Shown here in pieces: positions 1 to 7,929 of a DNA stretch of 64,000 bases. Source of the DNA: Streptomyces corallincola (GTDB lineage Bacteria > Actinomycetota > Actinomycetes > Streptomycetales > Streptomycetaceae); NCBI RefSeq assembly GCF_019104725.1, contig NZ_JAHRXF010000004.1:62001-126000 (forward strand), given 5' to 3'. Below the pieces are notes generated by a model. It saw only the letters and a program-made list of their open reading frames with translations. It made no database searches and had not been told where the DNA came from. Position numbers and translations under genes: made by a program. Each line of letters opens with the position of its first letter. The first letter of the stretch is position 1.

Positions 1-90
1 TGTGCGCTCCTCAACAACGCGGCCTTCGAACAGGTCCGTGAGCCGGGCAAGTTCCTGATCCGGCGCGCGCTGATCGAGAAGATCGGCTGA
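1..90 (+). CDS. C-terminal end of an unidentified protein
   Basis: The frame is open from the first base to a TGA at 88-90 and gives 29 residues that end in a basic, alpha-helical stretch (FLIRRALIEKIG). The G/C-rich third positions fit coding sequence. A strong hairpin (177-210) follows it. I do not recognise the family from so short a tail, so only the presence of an upstream gene on this strand is claimed. Confidence 0.6.
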   Translation, partial: CALLNNAAFEQVREPGKFLIRRALIEKIG

Positions 91-734
91 CGGCGGAGCG
101 GGGCCGGTGAGAACCGCCGGGGGCGGACGGTCGGGCAAGGGCCGCCCGCCCCCGGTACCCCACGAGGCGGATGCGTGAAGGGCGCCCACCGCACGGCGGG
201 GGCGCCCTTCCGCATGCCCGACCGCACGACGGCGAGCGCCTCTCGGGCATGCCCGGCCGCACAAGGGCGAGCGCCCCTTTCCGCAGCCCGGATGCTCCCC
301 CGGCACCCCCATGTCCGCATACCGAGACACCTTTTCGGCCATCTCCATCCCCGCCGAGCCCCTGATCAGCGGCTCTTTCCCCTCTCACCCAGCGCCGCAT
401 CCCGCACCGCCCCCGCCGCTTCCCGCCACTTCCCGTCCACGCAGTGAGAGACCTCTCCTCCCCCGCGCCGCTGTCTGCTTCAATTGACCGCATGGCCGGC
501 TATCAGCAGCGCACCACGACGGGGCGCCACGACCTTGAGCCGTTCTGGCCGTCCCGTCAGCACCACGACTTCGACCGTGTGTGTCGCCCCGCGAGGAACG
601 CGCGGGCCCTCTAAAGCCGTATACCCCCGGCCTTCGGCCAGCGCGAATCGACGTACGTCCTCCGGCGCGCCCGACCACGAATCGTGGCCGCCGCTCTGCC
701 CGACGAACTCCTCGCGCGAAAGAGCTGACCTCTC
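91..734. other. 644-bp intergenic region, no supported gene
   Basis: This stretch holds a terminator-like hairpin (177-210) and a 29-nt imperfect direct repeat (212-240 and 247-275, both beginning gcatgcccg). Several frames stay open on both strands, but they lack ribosome sites, have no recognisable protein content and overlap one another, which is usual for high-GC noise. The more AT-rich patch near 470-490 could carry the promoter of the following regulator gene; I see no clear -35/-10 pair. Confidence 0.5.
177..210 (+). terminator. Hairpin after the first gene
   Basis: An 11-bp perfect stem (gaagggcgccc with gggcgcccttc) encloses a 12-nt loop, 87 bp after the stop codon of the upstream gene. 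There is no T-run, as is common in Streptomyces. Confidence 0.55.
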
Positions 735-1379
735 ATGGCGACCACACGTACTTTCCCGACCGCCGCACGCACCACGGGCGCGACCCGCGCCGCAGCCGCA
801 CCGCCGCTCGCCGCTCCCGCCGCCTCCGCCACCGTCGGCGCACGGCACCGGCTGCGGGCCGTGGACCGGGACGAGGTGGTGGACCTCGCGGAGTTCCTCC
901 CGCCGGGTGCCACCTGGCTGCCCGCGCCCCAGCACATCCTGCCCGCGCTGCCCGGCCGCCCCGCGATGGTCGGCTATCTGGTGCTCGTCCCGGCCGACCA
1001 GCAGCCGCCGTTCCTGCCGGTTGCCGTCCCGGACGCCCCGGCAGACGACGTGACCCCCGCCGACCGCGCCACCGCCACCGGCGGCGACACCCTCGTCCGC
1101 ATCGACAGCGACCGCCGCATCGCCCATGTGGACGGCCGCGAACTCGACCTCACCTACCTGGAGTTCGAGCTGCTCGCCCATCTGGTCGCGCATCCGCACC
1201 GGGTGCACACCCGCGACCAGCTGGTCACCACGGTGTGGGGCTACGGCCACGTCGGTGACGGCCGCACCGTGGACGTCCACGTGGCCCGGCTGCGCCGCAA
1301 GCTGGGCGCCGAACACCGCCGTACGATCCAGACGGTACGGCGTGTGGGGTACAAGTACGCCCCGCAGAAAGGCCGTTGA
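735..1379 (+). CDS. Orphan winged-helix transcriptional regulator (OmpR/PhoB-type DNA-binding domain, no receiver)
   Basis: The 214-residue protein has an Ala/Pro-rich N-terminal half and a C-terminal OmpR/PhoB winged helix (about residues 110-210). The pattern LDLTYLEFELLAHL starts the domain and GRTVDVHVARLRRKLG is the recognition-helix region, followed by the wing RTIQTVRRVGYKY. There is no receiver domain and no phosphoacceptor Asp in the N-terminal part, so it is not a normal response regulator; control by phosphorylation is unlikely. No kinase gene is adjacent. The start ATG at 735 has only a weak ribosome site (gaaagag). The next gene begins 94 bp downstream. Family assignment is firm; target genes are unknown. 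Confidence 0.85.
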   Translation: MATTRTFPTAARTTGATRAAAAPPLAAPAASATVGARHRLRAVDRDEVVDLAEFLPPGATWLPAPQHILPALPGRPAMVGYLVLVPADQQPPFLPVAVPDAPADDVTPADRATATGGDTLVRIDSDRRIAHVDGRELDLTYLEFELLAHLVAHPHRVHTRDQLVTTVWGYGHVGDGRTVDVHVARLRRKLGAEHRRTIQTVRRVGYKYAPQKGR

Positions 1380-1473
1380 ACACGCCCCACTCCAACACCT
1401 CTGCTCGTAAGCCCCGTCCGCCCTCGGCTGACACCACCGCGCCACCCGACCCGCACCCGGCACGCTCGTCCGC

Positions 1474-2499
1474 ATGAGACTTCTCGTACTGGGCGGAACG
1501 GAGTTCGTGGGCCGGGCCGTGGTGGAGGCCGCGCTCGGGCAGGGCTGGGAGGTGACCGTCCTGCACCGGGGCAGGCACCCGGCGCCGGAGGGCGTGACCG
1601 TGCTGCACGGCGACCGGACCGCCCCGGACGGCCTGGCCGACCTCGCCGCCCACCCCGCCAACTGGGATGCGGTGCTGGACACTTGGTCGGCCGGACCGCG
1701 CCCGGTACGGGACGCGGCCCGGCTGCTGCGGGAGCGCGCGGCACGGTACGTGTACGTCTCCAGCCGCTCGGTCTACGCCTGGCCCTGGCCCTCTCTCGGC
1801 CCCACCTCCGGGGACGGGGCGACGGTCACGGGCGCCTCACCCGACGCCGGTCCCACCGACTACGCCCGCGACAAACGCGGCGCCGAACTCGCCGTCGAGT
1901 CGGAGTTCGGCGCGGACCGCACGGTGCTGGCCCGCGCCGGGCTGATCCTCGGGCCCTACGAGAACGTGGGCCGCCTGCCCTGGTGGCTGGCCCGGATCGC
2001 CCGGGGCGGTCACGTCCTCGCACCCGGCCCGCGCGACCTGCCCTTGCAGTACGTCGATGTCCGCGACCTCGCCGGATGGCTCACCGGCGCGGTCGAACGC
2101 GCGCTGTCCGGACCGTACGACCTCGTGGGCCCGCCCGGCATCACCTCGACCGGGGAACTGCTGACGGAATGCGTCCGGGTCACCGGTTCCGACGCCGAAC
2201 TGTGCTGGACCGAGCCGGAGTTGATCGAGCAGGCCGGGATCGAGCCGTGGACCGGCCTCCCGGTGTGGGCGCCGCCGGGCGGCGAGCTGTACGACAGCAC
2301 GCACCGCGCCGACGCCTCGCGGGCCCTGGCGACCGGGCTGGAGTGCCGACCCGTGGCGGAGACGGTCGCGGACACGTGGGCCTGGCTGACGCGGATCGGC
2401 GGGACGGCACCACTGCGGCCGGACCGGTCGGTCAAGGGCATCGGCCCGGAGGTTGAGGCACGGGTACTGGCGGCCCGTGCCGGGGAACGGCCTGTGTGA
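1474..2499 (+). CDS. NAD-dependent epimerase/dehydratase family protein
   Basis: An extended short-chain dehydrogenase of 341 residues. The Rossmann glycine motif LGGTEFVGR lies at residues 5-13. The catalytic pair YxxxK is visible as Y130-K134 (DYARDKRG), and a serine-rich strand (YVYVSSRSVYAW) precedes it, as in the family. The length is normal for NAD(P)-dependent sugar or isoflavone-reductase-like epimerase/reductases, and the substrate cannot be inferred. It reads in the same direction as the winged-helix gene upstream but is separated by about 94 bp, so co-transcription is possible and unproven. Likely cytoplasmic. Confidence 0.85.
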   Translation: MRLLVLGGTEFVGRAVVEAALGQGWEVTVLHRGRHPAPEGVTVLHGDRTAPDGLADLAAHPANWDAVLDTWSAGPRPVRDAARLLRERAARYVYVSSRSVYAWPWPSLGPTSGDGATVTGASPDAGPTDYARDKRGAELAVESEFGADRTVLARAGLILGPYENVGRLPWWLARIARGGHVLAPGPRDLPLQYVDVRDLAGWLTGAVERALSGPYDLVGPPGITSTGELLTECVRVTGSDAELCWTEPELIEQAGIEPWTGLPVWAPPGGELYDSTHRADASRALATGLECRPVAETVADTWAWLTRIGGTAPLRPDRSVKGIGPEVEARVLAARAGERPV

Positions 2500-2874
2500 C
2501 GCGCCGCGCCTGCGGCGGGGCAGGCCGCCTGAGAGCACCTGGGTGCCGTGGAAGCGGGCTGCCTGGGCAAGCCCTGGTGCCGTGGGAGCGGGCCGCCTGC
2601 ACCTCGCGCCGGAGGGCGGGGGCGCCGCCCCTCGGCGCCGGGCGCCGACCCCGCGCCCGCGCCCGCAACCCCGCACCACCTCGCAGCGCGCCGCACTGCA
2701 CTGCACCGCACTGCGCCACCCCACCCCGCACCCCGCACCCCGCACCCCGCACCCCGCACCCCGCACCCGACCGGCGTACCCGGCGCCCCCACCCCAGGGG
2801 TGTAGCTGGCCCCACCCCCGTTCCGGGGTCTTGCCCCCGTGACCGGCGGGGCCCTGCTCGGCCAGACTTTTCAC
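2500..2874. other. GC-rich intergenic region with simple repeats
   Basis: The 375 bp between the reductase and the kinase gene show no convincing gene. The stretch contains runs of gcactgca-like sequence (about 2690-2716) and a heptamer tandem array (listed separately). The promoter for the two-component system must lie near its end, but no clear elements are visible. Confidence 0.5.
2724..2765. repeat. Tandem heptamer array (ccccgca x6)
   Basis: Six perfect consecutive copies of the 7-nt unit ccccgca occupy this interval, upstream of the histidine kinase gene. Simple-sequence arrays of this kind can change copy number by slippage; no function is implied by the sequence itself. Confidence 0.9.
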
Positions 2875-4158
2875 ATGGACACCCAGACCCGTCAGGACCA
2901 TGCCCCCGGTGGGGCGAGAGACCGCGCCCGAGAAGTGCTGCTCGCCGCTGTGCGCGGGCTGGTGCTGGCCGCCGTGCTGCTGCCGTTCTCGTTGCTGATG
3001 CTGATCCTGACGGTGGTCTCGGTCGCCCTGGTCCCGCTCGGTGTCGGTCTGTTCACCACGCCCGCGCTGCTGGGCGGGGTGCGGGCGCTGGCGGATCTGC
3101 GGCGCGGGCTGGCCGACGAGTGGTGCGGAATCCGGGTGCCGCCCGCGTACCGGCACATCCCGGCGAGCGCGAAGCCGTGGACGCGGACGTTCGCACAGCT
3201 CAGAGACCCGCAGGTGCGTCGGGATCTGGTGTGGCTGCCCGTGGACGCGACCGCCGGGTTCGTCACCGCGCTGCTCCCGGCGGTGCTGGTGTTCTACCCG
3301 GTGGAGGGGTTCGCGCTGGCGGCGGGGCTGTGGCGGCCGGTCGCCCGCACCGAGCCGTACTGGTACGGCTTCGTGCCGGTCACCGGGCAGGCGAGCGCGC
3401 TCGGCGCCGGTGCGCTGGCCCTCGTCCTGCTGCTGGCCGGGGCTCGGTACGCACCGCGCCTGCTCACCGCGCACTTCCGGCTGACCCGCGCTGTCCTGGC
3501 CCCCGGCGCCGCCGAACTGACCGAGAGGGTGCGGGTGTTGACGGAGACGAGACGGGACGCCGTGGACAGCTCGGCCGCCGAGCTGCGCCGGATCGAGCGG
3601 GATCTGCACGACGGGGCGCAGGCGCGGCTGGTGGCGATGGGCATGGATCTGGGCACGGTCGAGATGCTGCTGGACCGGGACCCTGAGCAGGCCAGGGAGT
3701 TGCTGCGCAGGGCCCGGCAGAGTTCGGCGGACGCGCTGGAGGAGTTGCGGGATCTGGTGCAGGGCATCCATCCGCCGGTGCTGGCCGAGCGGGGGCTCGG
3801 GGACGCGGTGCGGGCGCTGGCGCTGCGGCTGCCGCTGCCGGTGGAGGTGAGCGTGGAGCTGCCGGGCCGGGCGGAGGCGCCGGTGGAGTCGGCGGCGTAC
3901 TTCGCGGTGAGCGAGGTGCTGACCAACGCGGTGAAGCACTCCGGTGCCGAGCGGCTGACGGTGGACCTGCACCATGCCGGGGGCGCGCTGCGGATCACGG
4001 TGACGGACGACGGGCGGGGCGGTGCGTCGGTGGCCGGGGGTTCGGGGCTGGCCGGGGTGGAGCGGCGGCTCGGTACATTCGACGGCGTGCTGGCCGTCAG
4101 CAGCCCGGCGGGCGGTCCCACCCTGGTCACGATGGAGATCCCGTGCGCGTTGTCCTAG
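2875..4158 (+). CDS. Sensor histidine kinase (HisKA_3 / NarL-partner type)
   Basis: A membrane kinase of about 427 residues. Long hydrophobic segments occupy roughly residues 20-60, 125-150 and 175-200, forming the sensor part. The dimerisation/phosphotransfer helix carries LRRIERDLHDGAQARL with phosphoacceptor His about residue 245. The ATPase domain shows the N-box (SEVLTNAVKHS) and G-box (DDGRGGA). The stop overlaps the start of the response regulator by 16 bp, so the two are translationally coupled. I chose the ATG at 2875; a GTG at 2839 would add 12 residues and cannot be excluded because neither has a strong ribosome site. The signal sensed is unknown. Confidence 0.9.
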   Translation: MDTQTRQDHAPGGARDRAREVLLAAVRGLVLAAVLLPFSLLMLILTVVSVALVPLGVGLFTTPALLGGVRALADLRRGLADEWCGIRVPPAYRHIPASAKPWTRTFAQLRDPQVRRDLVWLPVDATAGFVTALLPAVLVFYPVEGFALAAGLWRPVARTEPYWYGFVPVTGQASALGAGALALVLLLAGARYAPRLLTAHFRLTRAVLAPGAAELTERVRVLTETRRDAVDSSAAELRRIERDLHDGAQARLVAMGMDLGTVEMLLDRDPEQARELLRRARQSSADALEELRDLVQGIHPPVLAERGLGDAVRALALRLPLPVEVSVELPGRAEAPVESAAYFAVSEVLTNAVKHSGAERLTVDLHHAGGALRITVTDDGRGGASVAGGSGLAGVERRLGTFDGVLAVSSPAGGPTLVTMEIPCALS

Positions 4159-4796
4159 CCGAAGACCTCTTCCTGCTCCGTGACGGCCTGGTGCGGATGC
4201 TGGAGGCGTACGGCTTCGAGATCGTGGCGGCGGTGGAGTCGGGGCCCGAACTGGACCGGGCGCTGGCCGAGTCGGCGCCGGACGTGGCGGTGGTGGATGT
4301 CCGGCTGCCGCCCACGCACACCGACGAGGGGTTGCAGTGCGCGCTGCGGGCGCGCCGGGCCCGGCCGGGGCTGCCGGTGCTGGTGCTGTCGCAGCACGTG
4401 GAGCGGCTGTACGCGCGGGAGCTGCTGGCGGACGGGAACGGCGGGGTGGGCTATCTGCTGAAGGACCGGGTGTTCGACGCCGACCAGTTCGTGGACGCCG
4501 TACGGCGGGTCGCGGCGGGCGGTACGGCGATGGACCCGCAGGTGATCCAACAGCTGCTGGCGCACCGTGCGACGCGGGAGCGGCCGGTGGACCGGTTGAC
4601 GCCGCGCGAGCTGGAGGTGCTGGGGCTGATGGCGCAGGGCCGGTCCAACGCGGCGATCGCGGCGCAGCTGGTGGTGACGGAACGGGCGATCGCCAAGCAC
4701 ACCTCCAACATCTTCGCCAAACTGGGACTTGAGGTGTCGGACGACGACAATCGCCGCGTTCTCGCGGTGCTGGCCCACCTCGACCGGGATCGTTGA
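4143..4796 (+). CDS. LuxR/NarL-family response regulator
   Basis: The 217-residue partner of the preceding kinase. The receiver domain (1-120) has the acidic pair near the start (AEDLF), phosphoacceptor D52 (AVVDVRLP) and the conserved Lys in LLKDRVF. The C-terminal LuxR helix-turn-helix runs about 152-205 (LTPRELEVLGLMAQGRSN...). Start is GTG inside the end of the kinase gene (16-bp overlap). Phosphotransfer from the kinase His to D52 should control DNA binding. Targets are not evident; the nearest candidate is the secreted DUF1996 gene downstream, but it has its own 174-bp leader. Confidence 0.92.
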   Translation: MRVVLAEDLFLLRDGLVRMLEAYGFEIVAAVESGPELDRALAESAPDVAVVDVRLPPTHTDEGLQCALRARRARPGLPVLVLSQHVERLYARELLADGNGGVGYLLKDRVFDADQFVDAVRRVAAGGTAMDPQVIQQLLAHRATRERPVDRLTPRELEVLGLMAQGRSNAAIAAQLVVTERAIAKHTSNIFAKLGLEVSDDDNRRVLAVLAHLDRDR

Positions 4797-4812
4797 TTTT
4801 TCTCAACTCTCG

Positions 4813-4832
4813 CTGCTCATAGGGCATTTGAA
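4813..4832 (+). promoter_or_regulatory. Shared upstream motif ctnctcatnggnnanttgaa (copy 1)
   Basis: A 20-nt sequence lies about 140 bp before the DUF1996 gene and matches 15 of 20 positions of a sequence 158 bp before the sedolisin gene (37183-37202). Both sit in relatively AT-rich patches upstream of secreted-protein genes. It may be a promoter or activator site; this is inference from two copies only. Confidence 0.35.
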
Positions 4833-4970
4833 ACTCCTGTGGCACAAGTTCCGCCGAACAATCACCGCGTCGGCTGAACACCCGCGCGGCGGTGTGCGTA
4901 TGGATGGGCGCCGCTTCACTCCTGTCGGGCGCCTCGACGCAGCCCTGCAAGGAAGTCATGAGGAGTTCCC

Positions 4971-6527
4971 ATGGGACGCAGTACACGCAAACGCCGTACG
5001 CCGCTGGCCACGAAGGCCATTGCCGCATCGGCGGCCCTAGCGCTCGGTGGGGGCGGGCTGATCTGGGCGAATTTCTACGCCTCTGCTCACGAGAAGAACC
5101 AGTCGTGGGGAGGGAACCAGACCAAGGCCGAGACGGCGCAGGTCGCCACGATCTCCTGCCCCGACGTCGGCCAGAAGCTGACCGAGGTGCCCGGTCAGGC
5201 CCGTGGGGAGGTGGACGGCGAGCTGGGCAACCTGGACCGGCAGATCACCGACGCCTACCAGCGCCTGGCGACCACGCGTGACGCGCAGGCCAGGGACGCG
5301 AGCTTTGTGCAGAACTCCATCCTCCAGCCGCTCCAGGAGCGCCGGAAGGTGATCCTGGACCGCATCAAGCTGGAGGTGACGCGGGCCGGTGGCACCGCGC
5401 CGTCCGACCTGGACGCGCTCGCCAACTGCACCGCCGCCGCGGCTCAGAACGCGGGCGGCCAGCAGCAGGGCGGCGGCCAGGCGGGCGAGGGCCAGCAGGG
5501 CGGCGGCCAGCAGCAGGGTGGCGGTCAGCAGCAGGGTGGCGGTCAGCAGCAGGGCAACGGCGGTCAGCAGGGCGGCGGGCAGGCGGGCGGCGCGATCGGC
5601 GGGCAGGCGGGCAACGGCCCCGTGGCGGCCGACTTCGTGGACATCACCAAGGTGGGGCGCAACGTCGCGGCCAAGCCGCGCAAGAGCTGGGGCGCCTCCA
5701 AGGGCACCTTCACCACGCGCTGCGGTGTGAACGCCAACAAGAACCACAACACCGACAACGTCATCGTGGCGCCCGGCGTCAACAACGGCGCGCACCACCT
5801 GCACGACTACGTCGGCAACCAGAAGATCAACGCGTTCGCCAGCAACGACACCTTCCTCCAGGGCGGCACCAGCTGCCAGAACGGCGACGACCTGTCGGCG
5901 TACTACTGGCCGGTGGTCCGGGTCCAGGACGGTTCGCAGGACTTCGACCAGAACGCGGACGGCGGTGGCAAGGAGGGCAACGTCGGCAAGATCCTGGTGC
6001 CGCGGCAGGCGGAGATCAAGTACGTCGGCAGCCCGCGCGGCAAGGTGACCGCGATGCCGCAGTTCCTCCGCATCATCACCGGTGACGCCAAGACCACCAC
6101 CAACGGTCTGGCCAACGCCAACGCGCACTGGTCCTGCACCGGCTTCGAGAGCAAGGTGCAGCTGACCGAGCAGTACCCGATCTGCCCGCAGGGCAGCAAG
6201 GTGGTCCGCACCTTCGCCTTCCAGAGCTGCTGGGACGGGCAGAACACCGACAGCGCCAACCACCGCACCCACGTGGCGTTCGCCGACGCCAACGGCAACT
6301 GCGGCAACGGCTTCAAGGCCATCCCGCAGCTGACCATGCGGCTGGTCTACGACATCAAGCCGCCGACCCTGGAGAACGGCCAGGTGAAGAACGCGTACGC
6401 GGTGGACGGCTTCCCCGAGCAGCTGCACAAGGCGGCCACCGACCACGACGACTTCATCAACATCACCAAGGGCAACCTGGCGAACCGCATCGCCAACTGC
6501 CTGAACCGGGGGCAGAACTGCCGGTGA
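4971..6527 (+). CDS. Secreted DUF1996 protein with Gln/Gly-rich linker
   Basis: A 518-residue exported protein. Basic residues then a hydrophobic segment (about 12-35) form a signal peptide or anchor. Residues about 55-135 are helical and charged. Residues about 150-210 are a low-complexity GQQQGGG linker that the DNA encodes with a 15-nt-like repeat. The C-terminal 300 residues form a DUF1996 domain, recognised by [25 protein letters not shown] and conserved Cys/Trp motifs ([28 protein letters not shown]). The domain occurs in fungi and actinobacteria and is thought to act on or bind the extracellular matrix; its reaction is not established. An aaggaag/gaggag ribosome site precedes the ATG. 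A perfect hairpin terminates it. Confidence 0.88.
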   Translation: MGRSTRKRRTPLATKAIAASAALALGGGGLIWANFYASAHEKNQSWGGNQTKAETAQVATISCPDVGQKLTEVPGQARGEVDGELGNLDRQITDAYQRLATTRDAQARDASFVQNSILQPLQERRKVILDRIKLEVTRAGGTAPSDLDALANCTAAAAQNAGGQQQGGGQAGEGQQGGGQQQGGGQQQGGGQQQGNGGQQGGGQAGGAIGGQAGNGPVAADFVDITKVGRNVAAKPRKSWGASKGTFTTRCGVNANKNHNTDNVIVAPGVNNGAHHLHDYVGNQKINAFASNDTFLQGGTSCQNGDDLSAYYWPVVRVQDGSQDFDQNADGGGKEGNVGKILVPRQAEIKYVGSPRGKVTAMPQFLRIITGDAKTTTNGLANANAHWSCTGFESKVQLTEQYPICPQGSKVVRTFAFQSCWDGQNTDSANHRTHVAFADANGNCGNGFKAIPQLTMRLVYDIKPPTLENGQVKNAYAVDGFPEQLHKAATDHDDFINITKGNLANRIANCLNRGQNCR

Positions 6528-6546
6528 GGTGAGCGCCGGTGAACGT

Positions 6547-6580
6547 GCGGCGGGCGGTGGGATCTCCCACCGCCCGCCGC
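6547..6580. terminator. Perfect 16-bp hairpin terminator
   Basis: gcggcgggcggtggga pairs perfectly with tcccaccgcccgccgc around a 2-nt centre, 20 bp after the DUF1996 stop, and is followed by gcgcttttcc. It can serve both the plus-strand gene and the convergent lipoprotein gene. Confidence 0.85.
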
Positions 6581-6602
6581 GCGCTTTTCCGTGTGCCGTC
6601 TC

Positions 6603-6628
6603 CGGCGGCCGTTGGTTTCCGGCCGCCG
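6603..6628 (-). terminator. Hairpin after lipoprotein gene
   Basis: A 9-bp stem (cggcggccg / cggccgccg) with an 8-nt loop lies just beyond the stop codon of the minus-strand lipoprotein gene. Confidence 0.6.
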
Positions 6629-6629
6629 T

Positions 6630-7067
6630 TCAGCCCTGGTGGGCGTGGTGGTCCGTGCCGTCCTCCAGGTCGCCGCCGAGCGTGCCGCGCAGCGAGGTGA
6701 CGACTCCGGTGTCCCCGACGGCGACCCACTTGCGGCCGACGAGGTAGTGGCCGCCGTAGTCCTTGGCGTCGTTGATCCACTCGCGCTGACCGCGGTCGGT
6801 GGCGAAGGTGGCCAGGACGAACCGTCCGGCCCGGTTCTTGCAGAGCGCCTGGCGGATCTCGTCGGCGTCGGTCTGCATGTCCGGCGCGCACTTCACCTCG
6901 GCGGCCAGGCTCTCCAGGCTGCCGGTGGCGGTGGGCGGCACGGTGGCCGTGCGGTCGGCGCCCGAGCCGCAGCCCGCGAGCGCCACCACGGCCGCGCAGG
7001 CGCCGGCCACCGCGAGCAGCGCCCGGCCGCCCTTTCGACGGGCCAGGGGTCCTGTCGGCAAACTCAT
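6630..7067 (-). CDS. Small secreted lipoprotein of unknown function
   Basis: The start at 7067 is set by a good ribosome site (cggaggacag). The product is 145 residues. A basic n-region (ARRKGGR) and hydrophobic core end in a lipobox LAGC with Cys33, so it should be lipidated and anchored outside the membrane. The mature part contains a pair of Cys (VKCAPDM, ALCKNRAG) that could form a disulfide, and reads like a small globular domain (RFVLATFATDRGQREWINDAK, shown here in pieces: RFVLATFATDRGQ, REWINDAK). I recognise no functional family. It converges on the DUF1996 gene. Confidence 0.82.
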   Translation of the reverse strand: MSLPTGPLARRKGGRALLAVAGACAAVVALAGCGSGADRTATVPPTATGSLESLAAEVKCAPDMQTDADEIRQALCKNRAGRFVLATFATDRGQREWINDAKDYGGHYLVGRKWVAVGDTGVVTSLRGTLGGDLEDGTDHHAHQG

Positions 7068-7218
7068 CTGTCCTCCGGTCGCGTTCGGGCCAAGCATGCC
7101 CTGCGGGGCCCCGGCGCGGGACCCTCCCGTTCGATACGGGCGCGGGCGGCGCCGTGCTCAAGGCGCCGTACTCAAATCGGTTGCGGGCCGGACCCGCCCG
7201 CGTGCGAGAGTGGCCCGC

Positions 7219-7728
7219 GTGAACCGAGACTGGGAAGACCGGGTGGCCGCCGCCTGGGCGGAGTTCGACAGTTACCCGCAGGCACGGGCGGCCGAGTTCC
7301 GGGACGTGATCGGCAAGTTGGTGGCCGAACTCCCCGAGGGCAGCCCGCTCGGCCCCTTCGAGCAGGCGTGCGCGTGGGACTCCACCGGCCACTCGGACCG
7401 GGCGGTGCCGCTGTACCGGGAGGCGCTGGAGCGCGGCCTCGACGCCGAGAGTCGTTACAAGAGCCGCCGTACCCGTATCCAGCTCGCCAGTTCGCTGCGC
7501 AACACCGGCCGGGCCGAGGAGGGCGTCGCCCTGCTCACTCCCGAACTGGACGCCTCCTCCGACGAGTTGGACGACGCCGTCCGCGCCGCTCTCGCGCTGT
7601 GCCTGTCCTCCCTCGGCCGGGACCGCGAGGGCCTGTCCCTCGTCCTCGGCGCCCTCGCACCCCATCTCCCGCGCTACCAGCGGTCGATGGCGAACTACGC
7701 GCGCCTGCTGACAGCACCGGAGGACTGA
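7219..7728 (+). CDS. Tetratricopeptide-repeat protein (TPR_5-like)
   Basis: The product is 169 residues, helical throughout. The start GTG at 7219 has a purine-rich ribosome site (gagagtgg) and begins MNRDWEDRVAAAWAEFD; the frame stays open further upstream but there it overlaps the divergent lipoprotein gene. Central helices match a TPR superhelix (ACAWDSTGHSDRAVPLYREA, LASSLRNTGRAEEGVALL). Proteins of this type in Streptomyces are usually cytosolic scaffolds of unknown partner. It is divergent from the lipoprotein gene, sharing a 151-bp promoter region. Confidence 0.82.
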   Translation: MNRDWEDRVAAAWAEFDSYPQARAAEFRDVIGKLVAELPEGSPLGPFEQACAWDSTGHSDRAVPLYREALERGLDAESRYKSRRTRIQLASSLRNTGRAEEGVALLTPELDASSDELDDAVRAALALCLSSLGRDREGLSLVLGALAPHLPRYQRSMANYARLLTAPED

Positions 7729-7929
7729 CGGACGGCGGACCGGGGCCCGCCCACCGGACGCCCCCACCGGACGCCCCCGCCGGATGCCCTCCGCACGCCA
7801 ACCGGCCCCGCACGCCGACCCGCCCCGCCCGTCCAGCGACCGCACGACCGGCCGAAGCGGGCCGCACCCAGCTCCACCAAGCCGCGCCGCACCGGGTGAC
7901 CTCAGCACGTCTCGCTCGTTCATCCGGGC

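Noticed and set aside
1837-5028. A 1063-residue open frame on the minus strand across the reductase, kinase and regulator genes
   Set aside because: It lies opposite three well-supported genes, has a Pro/Arg-rich composition typical of antisense frames in high-GC DNA, and shows no motif.
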